DNA from: Chitinophagaceae bacterium
GTDB taxonomy: Bacteria > Bacteroidota > Bacteroidia > Chitinophagales > Chitinophagaceae
Assembly: GCA_016702745.1 (NCBI GenBank)
Contig: JADJDJ010000001.1
Location: 124,001-188,000, forward strand
Direction of reading: 5' to 3'
DNA length: 64,000 nucleotides
Within the stretch, counting starts at the first letter, position 1. The number at the start of each line of letters is the position of its first letter. Made by a program: the position numbers and the translations under genes. Of this stretch, positions 56,180 through 64,000 are shown in pieces. The notes below the pieces were generated by a model, which made no database searches, had not been told where the DNA came from, and saw only the letters and a list, made by a program, of their open reading frames with translations.

Positions 56180-56836
56180 ATGACTGCCCAGCAGATTAAA
56201 GTAGCGATTGCCGATGACCATAAGATCTTCAGAGACGGGATCCGGATGGCCCTCAAAGACAAGGAGTACCTGAAGATCCTCTGGGAGGCAGAAGACGGCA
56301 AGGACCTGATGCACAAACTACAGCTTAAAATGCCCGATGTGATCCTGATGGATATCCGGATGCCTGAAGTAGACGGCATCAATGCTATCAGCATCATCCG
56401 CAAAGAATACGAAGCCCTGAAGATCATTGTCCTGACCATGTATGATGACCAGGAAATGATCACCAAGATGATGGAGATGGGGGCCAATGCCTATCTCACC
56501 AAGACCACCGACCCCGAAGAAATCTACCAGGCCATCCTCACCTGTATGAATGATGATTTTTATTTCAATGACCTGGTGAATAAAGCGGTGCTGCTGAAAC
56601 TGCAGCATAAGAAAACGGTCCGGCAGTTCTATCCGAATCCCATTAAATTTTCAGAGAAAGAAATCAAGATCCTGAAACTGATTGCCGAGGATAAAACCAC
56701 GGAAGAAATTTCCAAGGAAGTATTCCTGAGTCCCCGTACCATTGAAACCATCCGTCAGAACATGAAACAGAAAGTGGGGGCCAAGACCATTGCCGGACTG
56801 GTGATGTATGGTATGCGTAACAAACTGCTGGAATAA
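56180..56836 (+). CDS. NarL/LuxR-type response regulator without an adjacent kinase
   Basis: The receiver has VAIADDHKIF, VILMDIRMPEVDG with the phosphorylated Asp, LTMYDDQ and YLTKTTDPEE. The LuxR HTH follows (FSEKEIKILKLIAEDKTTEE, ISKEVFLSPRTIETIRQNM). Length is 218 residues. No histidine kinase is next to it, so its partner is elsewhere; the two nearby kinases are candidates. The methyltransferase gene begins 16 bases later and may be co-transcribed. Confidence 0.93.
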   Translation: MTAQQIKVAIADDHKIFRDGIRMALKDKEYLKILWEAEDGKDLMHKLQLKMPDVILMDIRMPEVDGINAISIIRKEYEALKIIVLTMYDDQEMITKMMEMGANAYLTKTTDPEEIYQAILTCMNDDFYFNDLVNKAVLLKLQHKKTVRQFYPNPIKFSEKEIKILKLIAEDKTTEEISKEVFLSPRTIETIRQNMKQKVGAKTIAGLVMYGMRNKLLE

Positions 56837-56852
56837 AAGCCCCTGGTCTGAT

Positions 56853-57596
56853 ATGGGCAATATCAATGATCATTTTTTTGAAGGCCAGTACAAGGAAATC
56901 TGGCGTACTATGATCCCGGAGATCCTGACAGAAAGGGAACTGGATTTCATGATCCCATATTTTAAACTGGAAGCCGGTCAGCGGGTACTGGACCTGATGT
57001 GCGGCTATGGTCGTCATGCACTTGCCCTGGCCCGCAAAGGGATTCAGGTAACTGCGGTGGATAACCTGGAAGCCTATACCAGTGAAATCAAAACCACAGC
57101 GGCCGCAGAGCATCTTCCGGTGGAAGTGGTACAGGCCGATATCTTAAACTATACCCCGAAGGGAAATATACATTGGCGATTTGTATGGGCAATAGCCTGA
57201 ATTTTTTTAACCGCACTGATCTTCAGCAAATACTAAATCAGGTATCCGCCGCCCTTTTTACCCGGCGGGGCCCTGCTGATCAATAGCTGGTCCATAGCAG
57301 AAATTGTTTTCCCTAAGTTTAAGGCCGATAGTGATGGCAAAGTGGGAGAGAGCGGGATGAAGACCAGACAGGAAATATTTTTTATGCCGGCCCGGATTGA
57401 AGCAGAAACGGAGTTCACGTCACCTGATGGAACAACAGAAATCCGGAAGGGTATTGATTATATCTACTCGATCAATGAAATGCAGGAGATGCTGCAATCA
57501 GCCGGTCTGGCCCTGGACAAAGTTTATAGTATTCCCGGCCGCATGCCTTTTACATTGGGAGAACCCAGGGCCTATCTTGTGGCTCGTAAAAAGTAA
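56853..57596 (+). CDS. Class I SAM-dependent methyltransferase (two apparent frameshifts)
   Basis: The SAM-binding motif I is VLDLMCGYGRHALALARKG, with VTAVDN as the acidic end of strand 2. As written the frame stops early at 57200. Adding one A near 57164 gives GKYTLAICMGNSLNFFNRTD. Adding two C's near 57261 gives LFTPGGALLINSWSIAEIVF, and the frame then runs to YLVARKK at 57596. The whole protein has about 248 residues, normal for the family. The substrate is unknown. It follows the regulator gene by 16 bases. Confidence 0.8.
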
Positions 57597-57660
57597 AAGG
57601 AGTTTTCACCAATCTTTTCTGTTTCATGTAATATTTAGCTGAACATTTTTTTGTTTCTTC

Positions 57661-57694
57661 AAAAAAAAAGCCCCCGGCGTTATGAGGACCGGGG
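57661..57694 (-). terminator. Orphan minus-strand terminator
   Basis: On the minus strand, CCCCGG and CCGGGG pair around an 11-base loop, followed by nine T's. No minus-strand gene lies upstream of it, so it may end a small RNA made from within 57700-58280. Confidence 0.55.
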
Positions 57695-57899
57695 ACTGAA
57701 CGTTACTGTTATGAAAAGAAAAAGATAATTAATGTCGGGGTTTCAAAGGGACAGGGTTTAATGGTTCCTGATTTTTGTTTCTTGCTTCTTGTCTCTTGGT
57801 TTTTGTTTCTTGCTTCTTTTAATTTTTTCAGCAGGTATTGGATTTAAAAACGGGACTATTCAATTCCGTTTCGTTCTGCTCTTCAACGGAAAAAAGAGA

Positions 57900-58119
57900 A
57901 AGTTGATTGCCGGTTTGAAGTGTCTCCCGTAAAAACGGGGTTGGTTTTTCATTGGAATTGGAAATAACTTTCTGGACGGTTATGGACATTGGATGAGAGG
58001 GTTAGACAGATCATCCGTTTCAATCAACTTTCTGAGACAAAACTATATCCACAACCGGATGTTAACAATAGGATAACTGCCCTATTTGGAATATTCGGTA
58101 TTTACGCAAGAACTCGTAA
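57900..58119. repeat. Conserved non-coding block, copy B
   Basis: It carries the same seven words as copy A (51544-51739), in the same order. The longest identity is 17 bases (58037-58053), and TTACGCAAGAACTCGTAA matches at 17 of 18. It ends about 165 bases upstream of the regulator start at 58284, consistent with a regulatory region. Confidence 0.75.
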
Positions 58120-58283
58120 AACCTGCATTTATGAGTCGTAGAGTTTCGTATATATCCTTTGGGATTGGTACTTTCCGCAAAATTGAAATCAAGTAGTTTC
58201 CCTATGGTTTATGTTGCGGGTTTTTTTCATCTTGCACTTGAATTATTACTGAATCCAATATTTTTTTACTAATTATTTGATCC

Positions 58284-58958
58284 ATGAAAAATCCCGAATC
58301 TAACTCAATTATCAAGGTAGCCATTGCTGATGACCATACCTTGTTCCGCACCGGAGGAAAAACTTCCCTTCAGGCAAGGAAAGACATACAGATGGTAGCT
58401 GAGGCCGATAACGGTATGCAGCTGTTGAACCTGTTGCGTCATATTCAGCCGGATGTAGTATTATTAGATATACAGATGCCCATTATGGATGGGTTGACGA
58501 CACTGCCGGAAATCAAAAAGCTTTACCCCAATGTAAAAGTGATCATGTTGTCCATGCACAACGACCACTCTGTTATTTCCAAAATGATGGAAATAGGGGC
58601 AAACTCTTACCTCACCAAGGAATCAGGATCTGAAATGATCTATGAAGCCATCCGTGGGGTGTATGAAAATGATTTCTATTTCAATGAACTCACCAACAAG
58701 GCACTGCTCAGTGGTCTGCGCACAAAACGTACCACTGAATCATCTATGCCACAGGATGTGCAGCTCACTGAAAAGGAGATCACCATTCTGAAACTGATGT
58801 GTGAAGAAAAAAGTACGAAGGAGATTGCCGATATCGTGGACCTGAGTCCCCGTACCGTGGAAGCAATCCGCGACAAACTCAAAACCAAGACCGGTACCAA
58901 ATCAATGGCCGGACTGGTGATGTATGCTGTTAAAGCAGGCATCGTTGAGCATGCATAA
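58284..58958 (+). CDS. NarL/LuxR-type response regulator without an adjacent kinase
   Basis: The receiver has VAIADDHTLF, VVLLDIQMPIMDG with the phosphorylated Asp, LSMHNDH and YLTKESGSE. The LuxR HTH follows (LTEKEITILKLMCEEKSTKE, IADIVDLSPRTVEAIRDKL). Length is 224 residues. No kinase adjoins it. The leader of several hundred bases and block copy B suggest complex control, perhaps by itself or by a sister regulator. A terminator follows. Confidence 0.93.
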   Translation: MKNPESNSIIKVAIADDHTLFRTGGKTSLQARKDIQMVAEADNGMQLLNLLRHIQPDVVLLDIQMPIMDGLTTLPEIKKLYPNVKVIMLSMHNDHSVISKMMEIGANSYLTKESGSEMIYEAIRGVYENDFYFNELTNKALLSGLRTKRTTESSMPQDVQLTEKEITILKLMCEEKSTKEIADIVDLSPRTVEAIRDKLKTKTGTKSMAGLVMYAVKAGIVEHA

Positions 58959-58983
58959 GAAAATAAAAATGGCAAGCATATTT

Positions 58984-59011
58984 GACCCCGGCCGCAAGCG
59001 TCGGGGTTTTT
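58984..59011 (+). terminator. Terminator after the last response regulator
   Basis: ACCCCG and CGGGGT form a stem around a GC-containing loop, followed by seven T's, 26 bases past the stop codon. Confidence 0.85.
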
Positions 59012-59028
59012 TTATATAACTTGTCCCC

Positions 59029-59868
59029 ATGAACCGGATCAGCTTTAATGGAAAAATAGTGGCGGCAAACGAAGCGGTGCTGAAGGCCGATAACCGCAGT
59101 TACCGCTATGGGGATGGTTGTTTTGAAACCATGCAGGTTTACCAGGGAAAAATGCTGCTGGAAGAATTGCATACAGCACGCCTGACTAAAACACTGGCAT
59201 TGCTCCAGCTTCATTTGCCCGTCCATCTCAGTTTTGAAAAACTGAAATCAGAGATCATTTCCCTTTGTCAGAAAAATGGCTGCGAAAAAAATGCCCGGGT
59301 CCGCCTTAGTTTTTCAAGAGGACAGGGAGGTTTATTTGAAGGAAATCCTACTGCTGATTATTGCATTGAGTGCTGGCCATTGGATCAAAGCATTAAGGAG
59401 CTCAATCCAAACGGACTGGAGATTGGTATTTATCCGGATGCGAGGAAAAGCATGGATAAATTCAGCGGGATTAAATCAGCCAGCTTTCAGTCCTATGCAA
59501 TGGCTGCATTATATGCAAAAGAACAGAAATGGAACGATGCGCTGTTATTGAATTCAAACGGATACCTGGCAGATACTACCATTGCGAATATATTTCTGCT
59601 GATCAAAGGAAAACTGATCACGCCATCATTGGATCAGGGTTGTATTGACGGGGTGATGCGGCGGCATATCATCCGGGTAATGCTGAAAAAAGGTCAGGCG
59701 GTGGAAGAAAGACCGGTACATCCTGATGAATTAGAGCAGGCCGATGAAATTTTCCTCAGCAATGCGATCCGGGGTATCCGTTGGGTAGGTCGGATCGGGG
59801 ATAAAATGTATGTCTGTCAGCAAACCGTGGATATTTTCAATCAATCTGTCCGAACAATATTGCATTGA
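59029..59868 (+). CDS. Class IV aminotransferase / aminodeoxychorismate lyase-like protein
   Basis: A PLP enzyme of 279 residues. The N-terminus has YRYGDGCFETMQVYQGKMLL, the usual opening, and FSGIKSASFQSYAMA contains the lysine that holds PLP. LNSNGYLADTTIANIFLL matches the cofactor phosphate site. The family covers branched-chain aminotransferases, D-amino acid aminotransferases and PabC; the length and motifs fit PabC best, but this cannot be settled by eye. It lies 15 bases before the photolyase gene on the same strand. Folate is the antenna of some photolyases, so a link is possible but speculative. Confidence 0.85.
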   Translation: MNRISFNGKIVAANEAVLKADNRSYRYGDGCFETMQVYQGKMLLEELHTARLTKTLALLQLHLPVHLSFEKLKSEIISLCQKNGCEKNARVRLSFSRGQGGLFEGNPTADYCIECWPLDQSIKELNPNGLEIGIYPDARKSMDKFSGIKSASFQSYAMAALYAKEQKWNDALLLNSNGYLADTTIANIFLLIKGKLITPSLDQGCIDGVMRRHIIRVMLKKGQAVEERPVHPDELEQADEIFLSNAIRGIRWVGRIGDKMYVCQQTVDIFNQSVRTILH

Positions 59869-59883
59869 ACCTGTTGACCCCCT

Positions 59884-61186
59884 ATGCAGTCACCCGTTAA
59901 TATTTGCTGGTTCAGGCGCGATCTGCGGCTCGATGATAACGCGGCTCTTTATCATGCCCTGAAAGAAGGGATTCCGGTTTTACCCCTCTTTATTTTTGAC
60001 CGGCATATCCTGGATGAGTTGGAAGATAAAGCCGACCGTAGAGTTGAGTTTATCCACCTGGCCCTGCAGGAGATGCAAAGAATTACAGAAACTGGGTTCT
60101 ACGCTGGATGTCCGCTATGGAACCCCGGAAGAAATCTTCCCGCAATTATTGACTGAGTACAAAGTGATCAAAGTTTTCACCAATCACGATTATGAACCTT
60201 ATGCAAAAACAAGGGATCAGCGGATTGGTCAGTTGCTTCAAAAAAATGGAGTTGGTTTTGAAACATATAAAGACCAGGTGATCCTTGAGAAAGGAGAAGT
60301 GCTGAAAGATGACGGAAAGCCTTACACTGTGTTTACTCCTTATTCAAGAAAGTGGAAAGCTGTGTTAACTGAATTTCATCTGAAGCCATATCCCTGCCGG
60401 AAATATGCCCGTCATTTTTTGAAACAGGAACCAAGGCCATTGATGGCATTGGAAGCAATGGGATTTACTGCAACAGGGCAGTCCTTCCCCGGCAAGGAAT
60501 GGAAAGGACAAACCATCCGCAACTATAAAGAACAAAGGGATATACCTTCTGTACAGGGTACTTCCCGCCTCAGTGTGCACCTTCGTTTTGGGACCATCAG
60601 TATCCGTCAACTGGCAGCAGAGGCCGGTGGACTCAATGAAACATTTTTAAATGAATTGATCTGGCGGGATTTTTACCAGATGATTCTCTGGCATTTTCCT
60701 CATGTGGTGGGTCATGCCTTTAAACAGGAATATGACCGGATCAAATGGCGGAATAATGAAAAGGAATTTGCTGCCTGGTGTGCCGGTAATACCGGTTATC
60801 CGATTGTGGATGCAGGAATGCGCGAACTGAAAAGTACCGGTTTTATGCATAACCGGGTGCGGATGATTGTCGCTTCTTTTCTCACCAAGCACCTGCTGAT
60901 TGACTGGAGATGGGGAGAAGCCTGGTTTGCCAAAAAGCTTTTGGATTTTGACCTTGCCTCGAATAATGGCGGTTGGCAATGGGCAGCGGGAAGTGGTTGT
61001 GATGCAGCTCCTTATTTCAGGGTCTTCAATCCGTATCTGCAAACACAAAAATTTGATCCGGAACTGAAATACATCCGGCATTGGGTGCCTGAGTTTGAAG
61101 AGTTAACTTATCCGCATCCGATCGTAGTGCATGAACAGGCCCGGAAGAGATGTTTGGAGACTTATGCTGTGGCGTTGAAAAAATAA
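59884..61186 (+). CDS. Cryptochrome/DNA photolyase class I (apparent frameshift)
   Basis: The antenna domain begins [20 protein letters not shown]. The FAD-binding domain has [56 protein letters not shown] and [13 protein letters not shown]. This is the class I CPD photolyase pattern, which repairs pyrimidine dimers with blue light. As written the frame breaks near 60077, in an A run that seems two bases short (CAAAG). Restoring them gives [21 protein letters not shown], and the frame then runs to the stop at 61186. It ends base to base with the convergent outer-membrane gene. Confidence 0.93.
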
Positions 61187-62450
61187 TCAGTCAAAACGGG
61201 GGTTTACAAAATTATTCAGCTTGGATCCGAACCGGTAGTTGATGCCGAAAAAAGTATAAAAGCTATAGCCAGAGGCCAGTTGCCTGCGGCGGGTCAGTAC
61301 TTCCTGTGCGGTTGCGCCTTCTTTGGGTAAAAACAACTGATCCCGGATCAATGAACCGGATGAATAAATGGAAAAGAAAGTCCGCCGGTAATCCTGATCT
61401 CCAGTTCTATATTGGCTTCGAGGTTCAGGTATTTCCAGTTGTGAAAATAATTATGGTATTCCGTTCCTACCCGTATTGTTCCCCATTTTTGATTCAGTGA
61501 AAGCTTGGCACGAACGGCATGTCCCATCAGGGTTTCCCGGGTTTTATCGTAAAGTGTGCTGTCAATATAATTATTTTGACGGCCGTCCAGCAGGTAAGAA
61601 ATGGTCAGTGATTTTGTATTGACTTCTTTGTAAGGAAAGATATTATACTCTATACCTGTTTGCAGGAGGGTCCGGAATTTATTATTGGAGAATGTATTTC
61701 TGGATGCTTCCAACTGATATCCCCAGGACCAGTGATCGTTTAAGCTTTTGACGAGGTATTGGCTAAATGTGAAGTTATTATTCCGGTTGACGAATTTTTG
61801 TGTATTGCCATTATCATCTTCGTACTCAAACTCTGATTTGTTTTTTCCGCCTCTCAGCTCAATACCAAACTTGCTTTTATCTGTAATTCGGCGGGCGGTG
61901 AGATTTCCGTTGAAACTGGATTCGTTATAAACTGCATCCATATTCAATGATCCATAAGTTTCTACCGTAAAGACCCAGTAATTCCATGGATCTTTTGTTT
62001 TACAGTGTTGTTGCTGGCAGAGTCCTGCACTTTGTCAGTCTTCATTTTGATATCCACCGATTCTGCAGCTTTTGTCCTGACAATATAAGGCGCCAGTCCC
62101 AGTTTGAGGTATTTTAACAGCAGGTCCCGTTCTTCAAAATCAGTATTGTTCGGCTGGTTGATGAACCGAATAGTATCTTTTATTTCCCGGAACTGGTGCT
62201 GGCCAAAAAAGATCAGTTGGTATTGATCCCCGCCACCGCCGGTATTCTGGTCTGTAATCAAAACATGCACATCTGCTGCCACCCTGTCTAACAGAAAATC
62301 AACAATATTTATTTCGGAGCGGATAAAGGTCAGATCGCAGCCCGACTGACAATCAATAAACACTTTTAAGCGGTCGGGGTAATTGTTTTGTGACCAGCCC
62401 CAATGCGGGGAGGTCAGATACAAAATGAAGATGAAAACAATTTTTTTCAT
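61187..62450 (-). CDS. Outer-membrane beta-barrel protein of unknown function (two apparent frameshifts)
   Basis: A signal peptide (MKKIVFIFILYLTSPHWGWSQ) and a soluble region with GCDLTFIRSEINIVDFLLDR open the protein. A barrel with many aromatic strands follows (SKFGIELRGGKNKSEFEYED). As written it is split (61962-62450 and 61348-61947). Adding one A near 61993 gives KQKDPWNYWVFTVETYGSLN; adding one T near 61372 gives SIYSSGSLIRDQLF and a stop at 61187-61189. The end reads INYRFGSKLNNFVNPRFD. I do not recognise a named family. It ends base to base with the photolyase gene. Confidence 0.75.
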
Positions 62451-62474
62451 AGCAGCGTTCAGGGGAGCAAGATA

Positions 62475-63345
62475 CTAAAACAATGGAAGACTAACTGCCG
62501 GACTTATAAGAAGAGGTTTTCGCTTGGCCGGGAATGGATCATCTGGTTCCAGTGTGGTTTTGAAAACCGATTGAAGAACAGCGATGGCTTTTCTTCCTTC
62601 TTCCCAGGTCGAGTGAATAGTTGTTAACATATAACTGAATATGCTGCCGCATCACTTCTTCGCTCATGGTTTGGGAATGCTGCTTGACATAATCGCTTAC
62701 CTGAGGGTAATTGGCGAAAGCATATGCAAGGCTTTTTCGGATCAGGTCTTCTGTTTTTAAGGCGATGGATCTTTTGACCGATTGGTTGATTGCAATACCA
62801 CCCAGGGGGATTGGCATATTCATTCTTTGTTCCCAGATATCACCAAGGTCCGCCACCTTTTCGAGTCCTTTTTGCTGATAGGTAAAGCGGTTCTCATGAA
62901 TAATAACACCGAGGTCGGCACGACCACCGGCAACAGCATCTTCAATTTCAGAAAAAAGCATGGCTTGCTTTCTGGTAGCTTCAGGATAAGCAAAACTTAA
63001 AAGCAGGTTTGCAGTAGTATTGATTCCCGGGATGGCGATTATCTGATTTTTAATGTCTTCGTCGCTTATTTCGTTTTCCTTTTTTCTCACTAACAGGGGA
63101 CCCACTCCCTTACCGAGTGCGCTGCCTGCATTCAACAGCGTATAGTTTTCCAGAGAACGAAATAAAGCCGGGAAACTGAGTTTGGTGATATCCAGTCTTC
63201 CCTCCATTGCCCACTGGTTCAAAGTCTCCACATCTTCCAATACAACATCAAATGAGAGTCCGTCTGTATCAATTTGCCGGTGCACGAGTGCATCAAAAAT
63301 AAATGTATCGTTGGGGCAGGGGGAGAATCCCAGGGTCAGTTTCAT
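62475..63345 (-). CDS. mqnD: 1,4-dihydroxy-6-naphthoate synthase MqnD (apparent frameshift near 3' end)
   Basis: MqnD converts cyclic de-hypoxanthine futalosine to 1,4-dihydroxy-6-naphthoate in the futalosine route to menaquinone. The family opening LGFSPCPNDTFIFDALVH is clear, with LGVIIHENRFTYQQKGL and IPLGGIAINQSV. The frame as written runs to 62539 with an unrelated end. Adding one G near 62603 gives LGEEGRKAIAVLQSVFKTTL and a stop at 62475-62477. Its start overlaps the mqnB stop (ATGA), so the two genes are translationally coupled. Confidence 0.92.
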
Positions 63346-63991
63346 AATGATGCTAACAATTTGATCAATGCCTGGTTCAGGTTCCCGATGGATTCCTTCA
63401 TGTTCCAGTTTTGCTTATTTCTTTCCGCGATATAATTGGAGACAGCCCTGAGCTGGATAAAAGGAATTTTTTCCATCAGGCAAACATAATGCAGGGCGGC
63501 ACCTTCCATTGATTCAACGACGGGTTGAAATGTTTCCTGGTAAAACGGACTTTTTGTCTGGAAGTGGTGATTTCGTTAACAGAGATTCCTTTTACTTTTT
63601 TCAGTCTTGTTTTTTTCAGCACTTCGCTTTTATTCAGCAGCCATCCTTTTTGATAGGGGTATTGATCCTGTGGTACCAGTTGCAGGTCAAATAATGTTCG
63701 CAGTTGATTCAGTTCAATCACGCTTTGGTCAGCAATGGCCTCTTGTTTTACAGCCAGTACTGTTCCCAAGGGGATTTTGGGATCAAAACAGCCGCCGACG
63801 CCTGCCTGTATCACCAGGTCTGGTTGTTTAATTCGAAGCTGTCCCGACAAAGAATAAGTGGTCGCGGTCAGGCCGATACCGGATATCAGCACATCGGTTG
63901 CCGGAATTTTTGAGGACAATGAATCATTTCCCAGCTGTTCCAGAAATGGCTTTATTTCGATGGCGGTGGCTGCCACCACTAAACAATTCAT
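63342..63991 (-). CDS. mqnB: Futalosine hydrolase MqnB (apparent frameshift)
   Basis: MqnB cleaves futalosine to release hypoxanthine and dehypoxanthine futalosine. The nucleoside phosphorylase-like fold starts LVVAATAIEIKPFLEQLG; VLISGIGLTATTYSLSGQL and IQAGVGGCFDPKIPLGTVLA follow. As written the frame ends at 63476. Adding one T near 63543 gives VRFYQETFQPVVESMEGAAL, the nucleoside-binding end of the fold, and the frame runs to a stop at 63342-63344. ATG 63991 is used; upstream sequence is cut by the window edge. With mqnD it shows this organism makes menaquinone by the futalosine route. Confidence 0.9.
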
Positions 63992-64000
63992 AACAAGGGA

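Larger units (their letters stand above)
57597..58283. other. Gene-free region upstream of the last response regulator
   Basis: No real gene is supported. The region has a minus-strand terminator-like hairpin (57661-57694), a 22-base sequence shared with 51167-51188, conserved block copy B (57900-58119) and a further shared piece (58128-58180) that resembles 51332-51376. A run of TTTCTTGCTTCTTGTCTC-like pyrimidine repeats lies near 57775-57820. Confidence 0.7.

Overview
The window comes from a member of the Bacteroidota, most likely family Chitinophagaceae or a close relative. The evidence is a type IX secretion (T9SS) sorting domain on two exported proteins, PorD/DUF4835, DUF4296, DUF5689, DUF5916 and DUF6728 proteins, a glycine-rich RRM protein, split CoaBC/PorD/BamD gene order, futalosine-route menaquinone genes, and promoters of the Bacteroidota form TAnnTTTG. 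No tRNA, rRNA or CRISPR array was found.

Layout. 1-8.5 kb: 3' part of a CHASE/PAS histidine kinase, a DUF6728 protein, lpxB-small membrane protein-surE, an S24/HTH repressor with a symmetric operator, and a DUF5916 protein. 7.8-13.9 kb (minus strand): PdeM nuclease, Lhr-like helicase, a periplasmic binding protein and guaA. 14-25 kb: a DUF2807 lipoprotein, an ATPase/PD-(D/E)XK gene flanked by 19-bp direct repeats, and divergent pbpC and alpha-2-macroglobulin. 25-27 kb: RRM protein and rpsF-rpsR-rplI. 27-39 kb: an exported locus with a TonB receptor, two DUF5689 lipoproteins, a five-repeat T9SS protein and two endonuclease/exonuclease/phosphatase (EEP) proteins. 38.8-49.1 kb: recJ, a polyprenyl synthase, an OmpA protein, bamD-rpoZ, coaBC-porD-DUF4296, and scoA-scoB. 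49.1-59 kb: a signalling island with two three-gene modules (7TM membrane protein, short histidine kinase, NarL-type regulator), two further NarL-type regulators, small hypothetical proteins and a methyltransferase. 59-64 kb: class IV aminotransferase, photolyase, an outer-membrane protein, and mqnB-mqnD.

Two points matter most. First, about 17 single- or double-base indels, nearly all shortened homopolymers, break otherwise well-conserved genes. I read these as consensus errors in the assembly, not gene decay, and give coordinates for the whole reconstructed genes. Second, the most promising uncharacterised systems are the duplicated 7TM-kinase-regulator modules with their shared non-coding blocks, the ATPase/nuclease cassette inserted at the 3' end of pbpC, and the TonB-DUF5689-EEP locus, which may serve use of extracellular nucleic acid.
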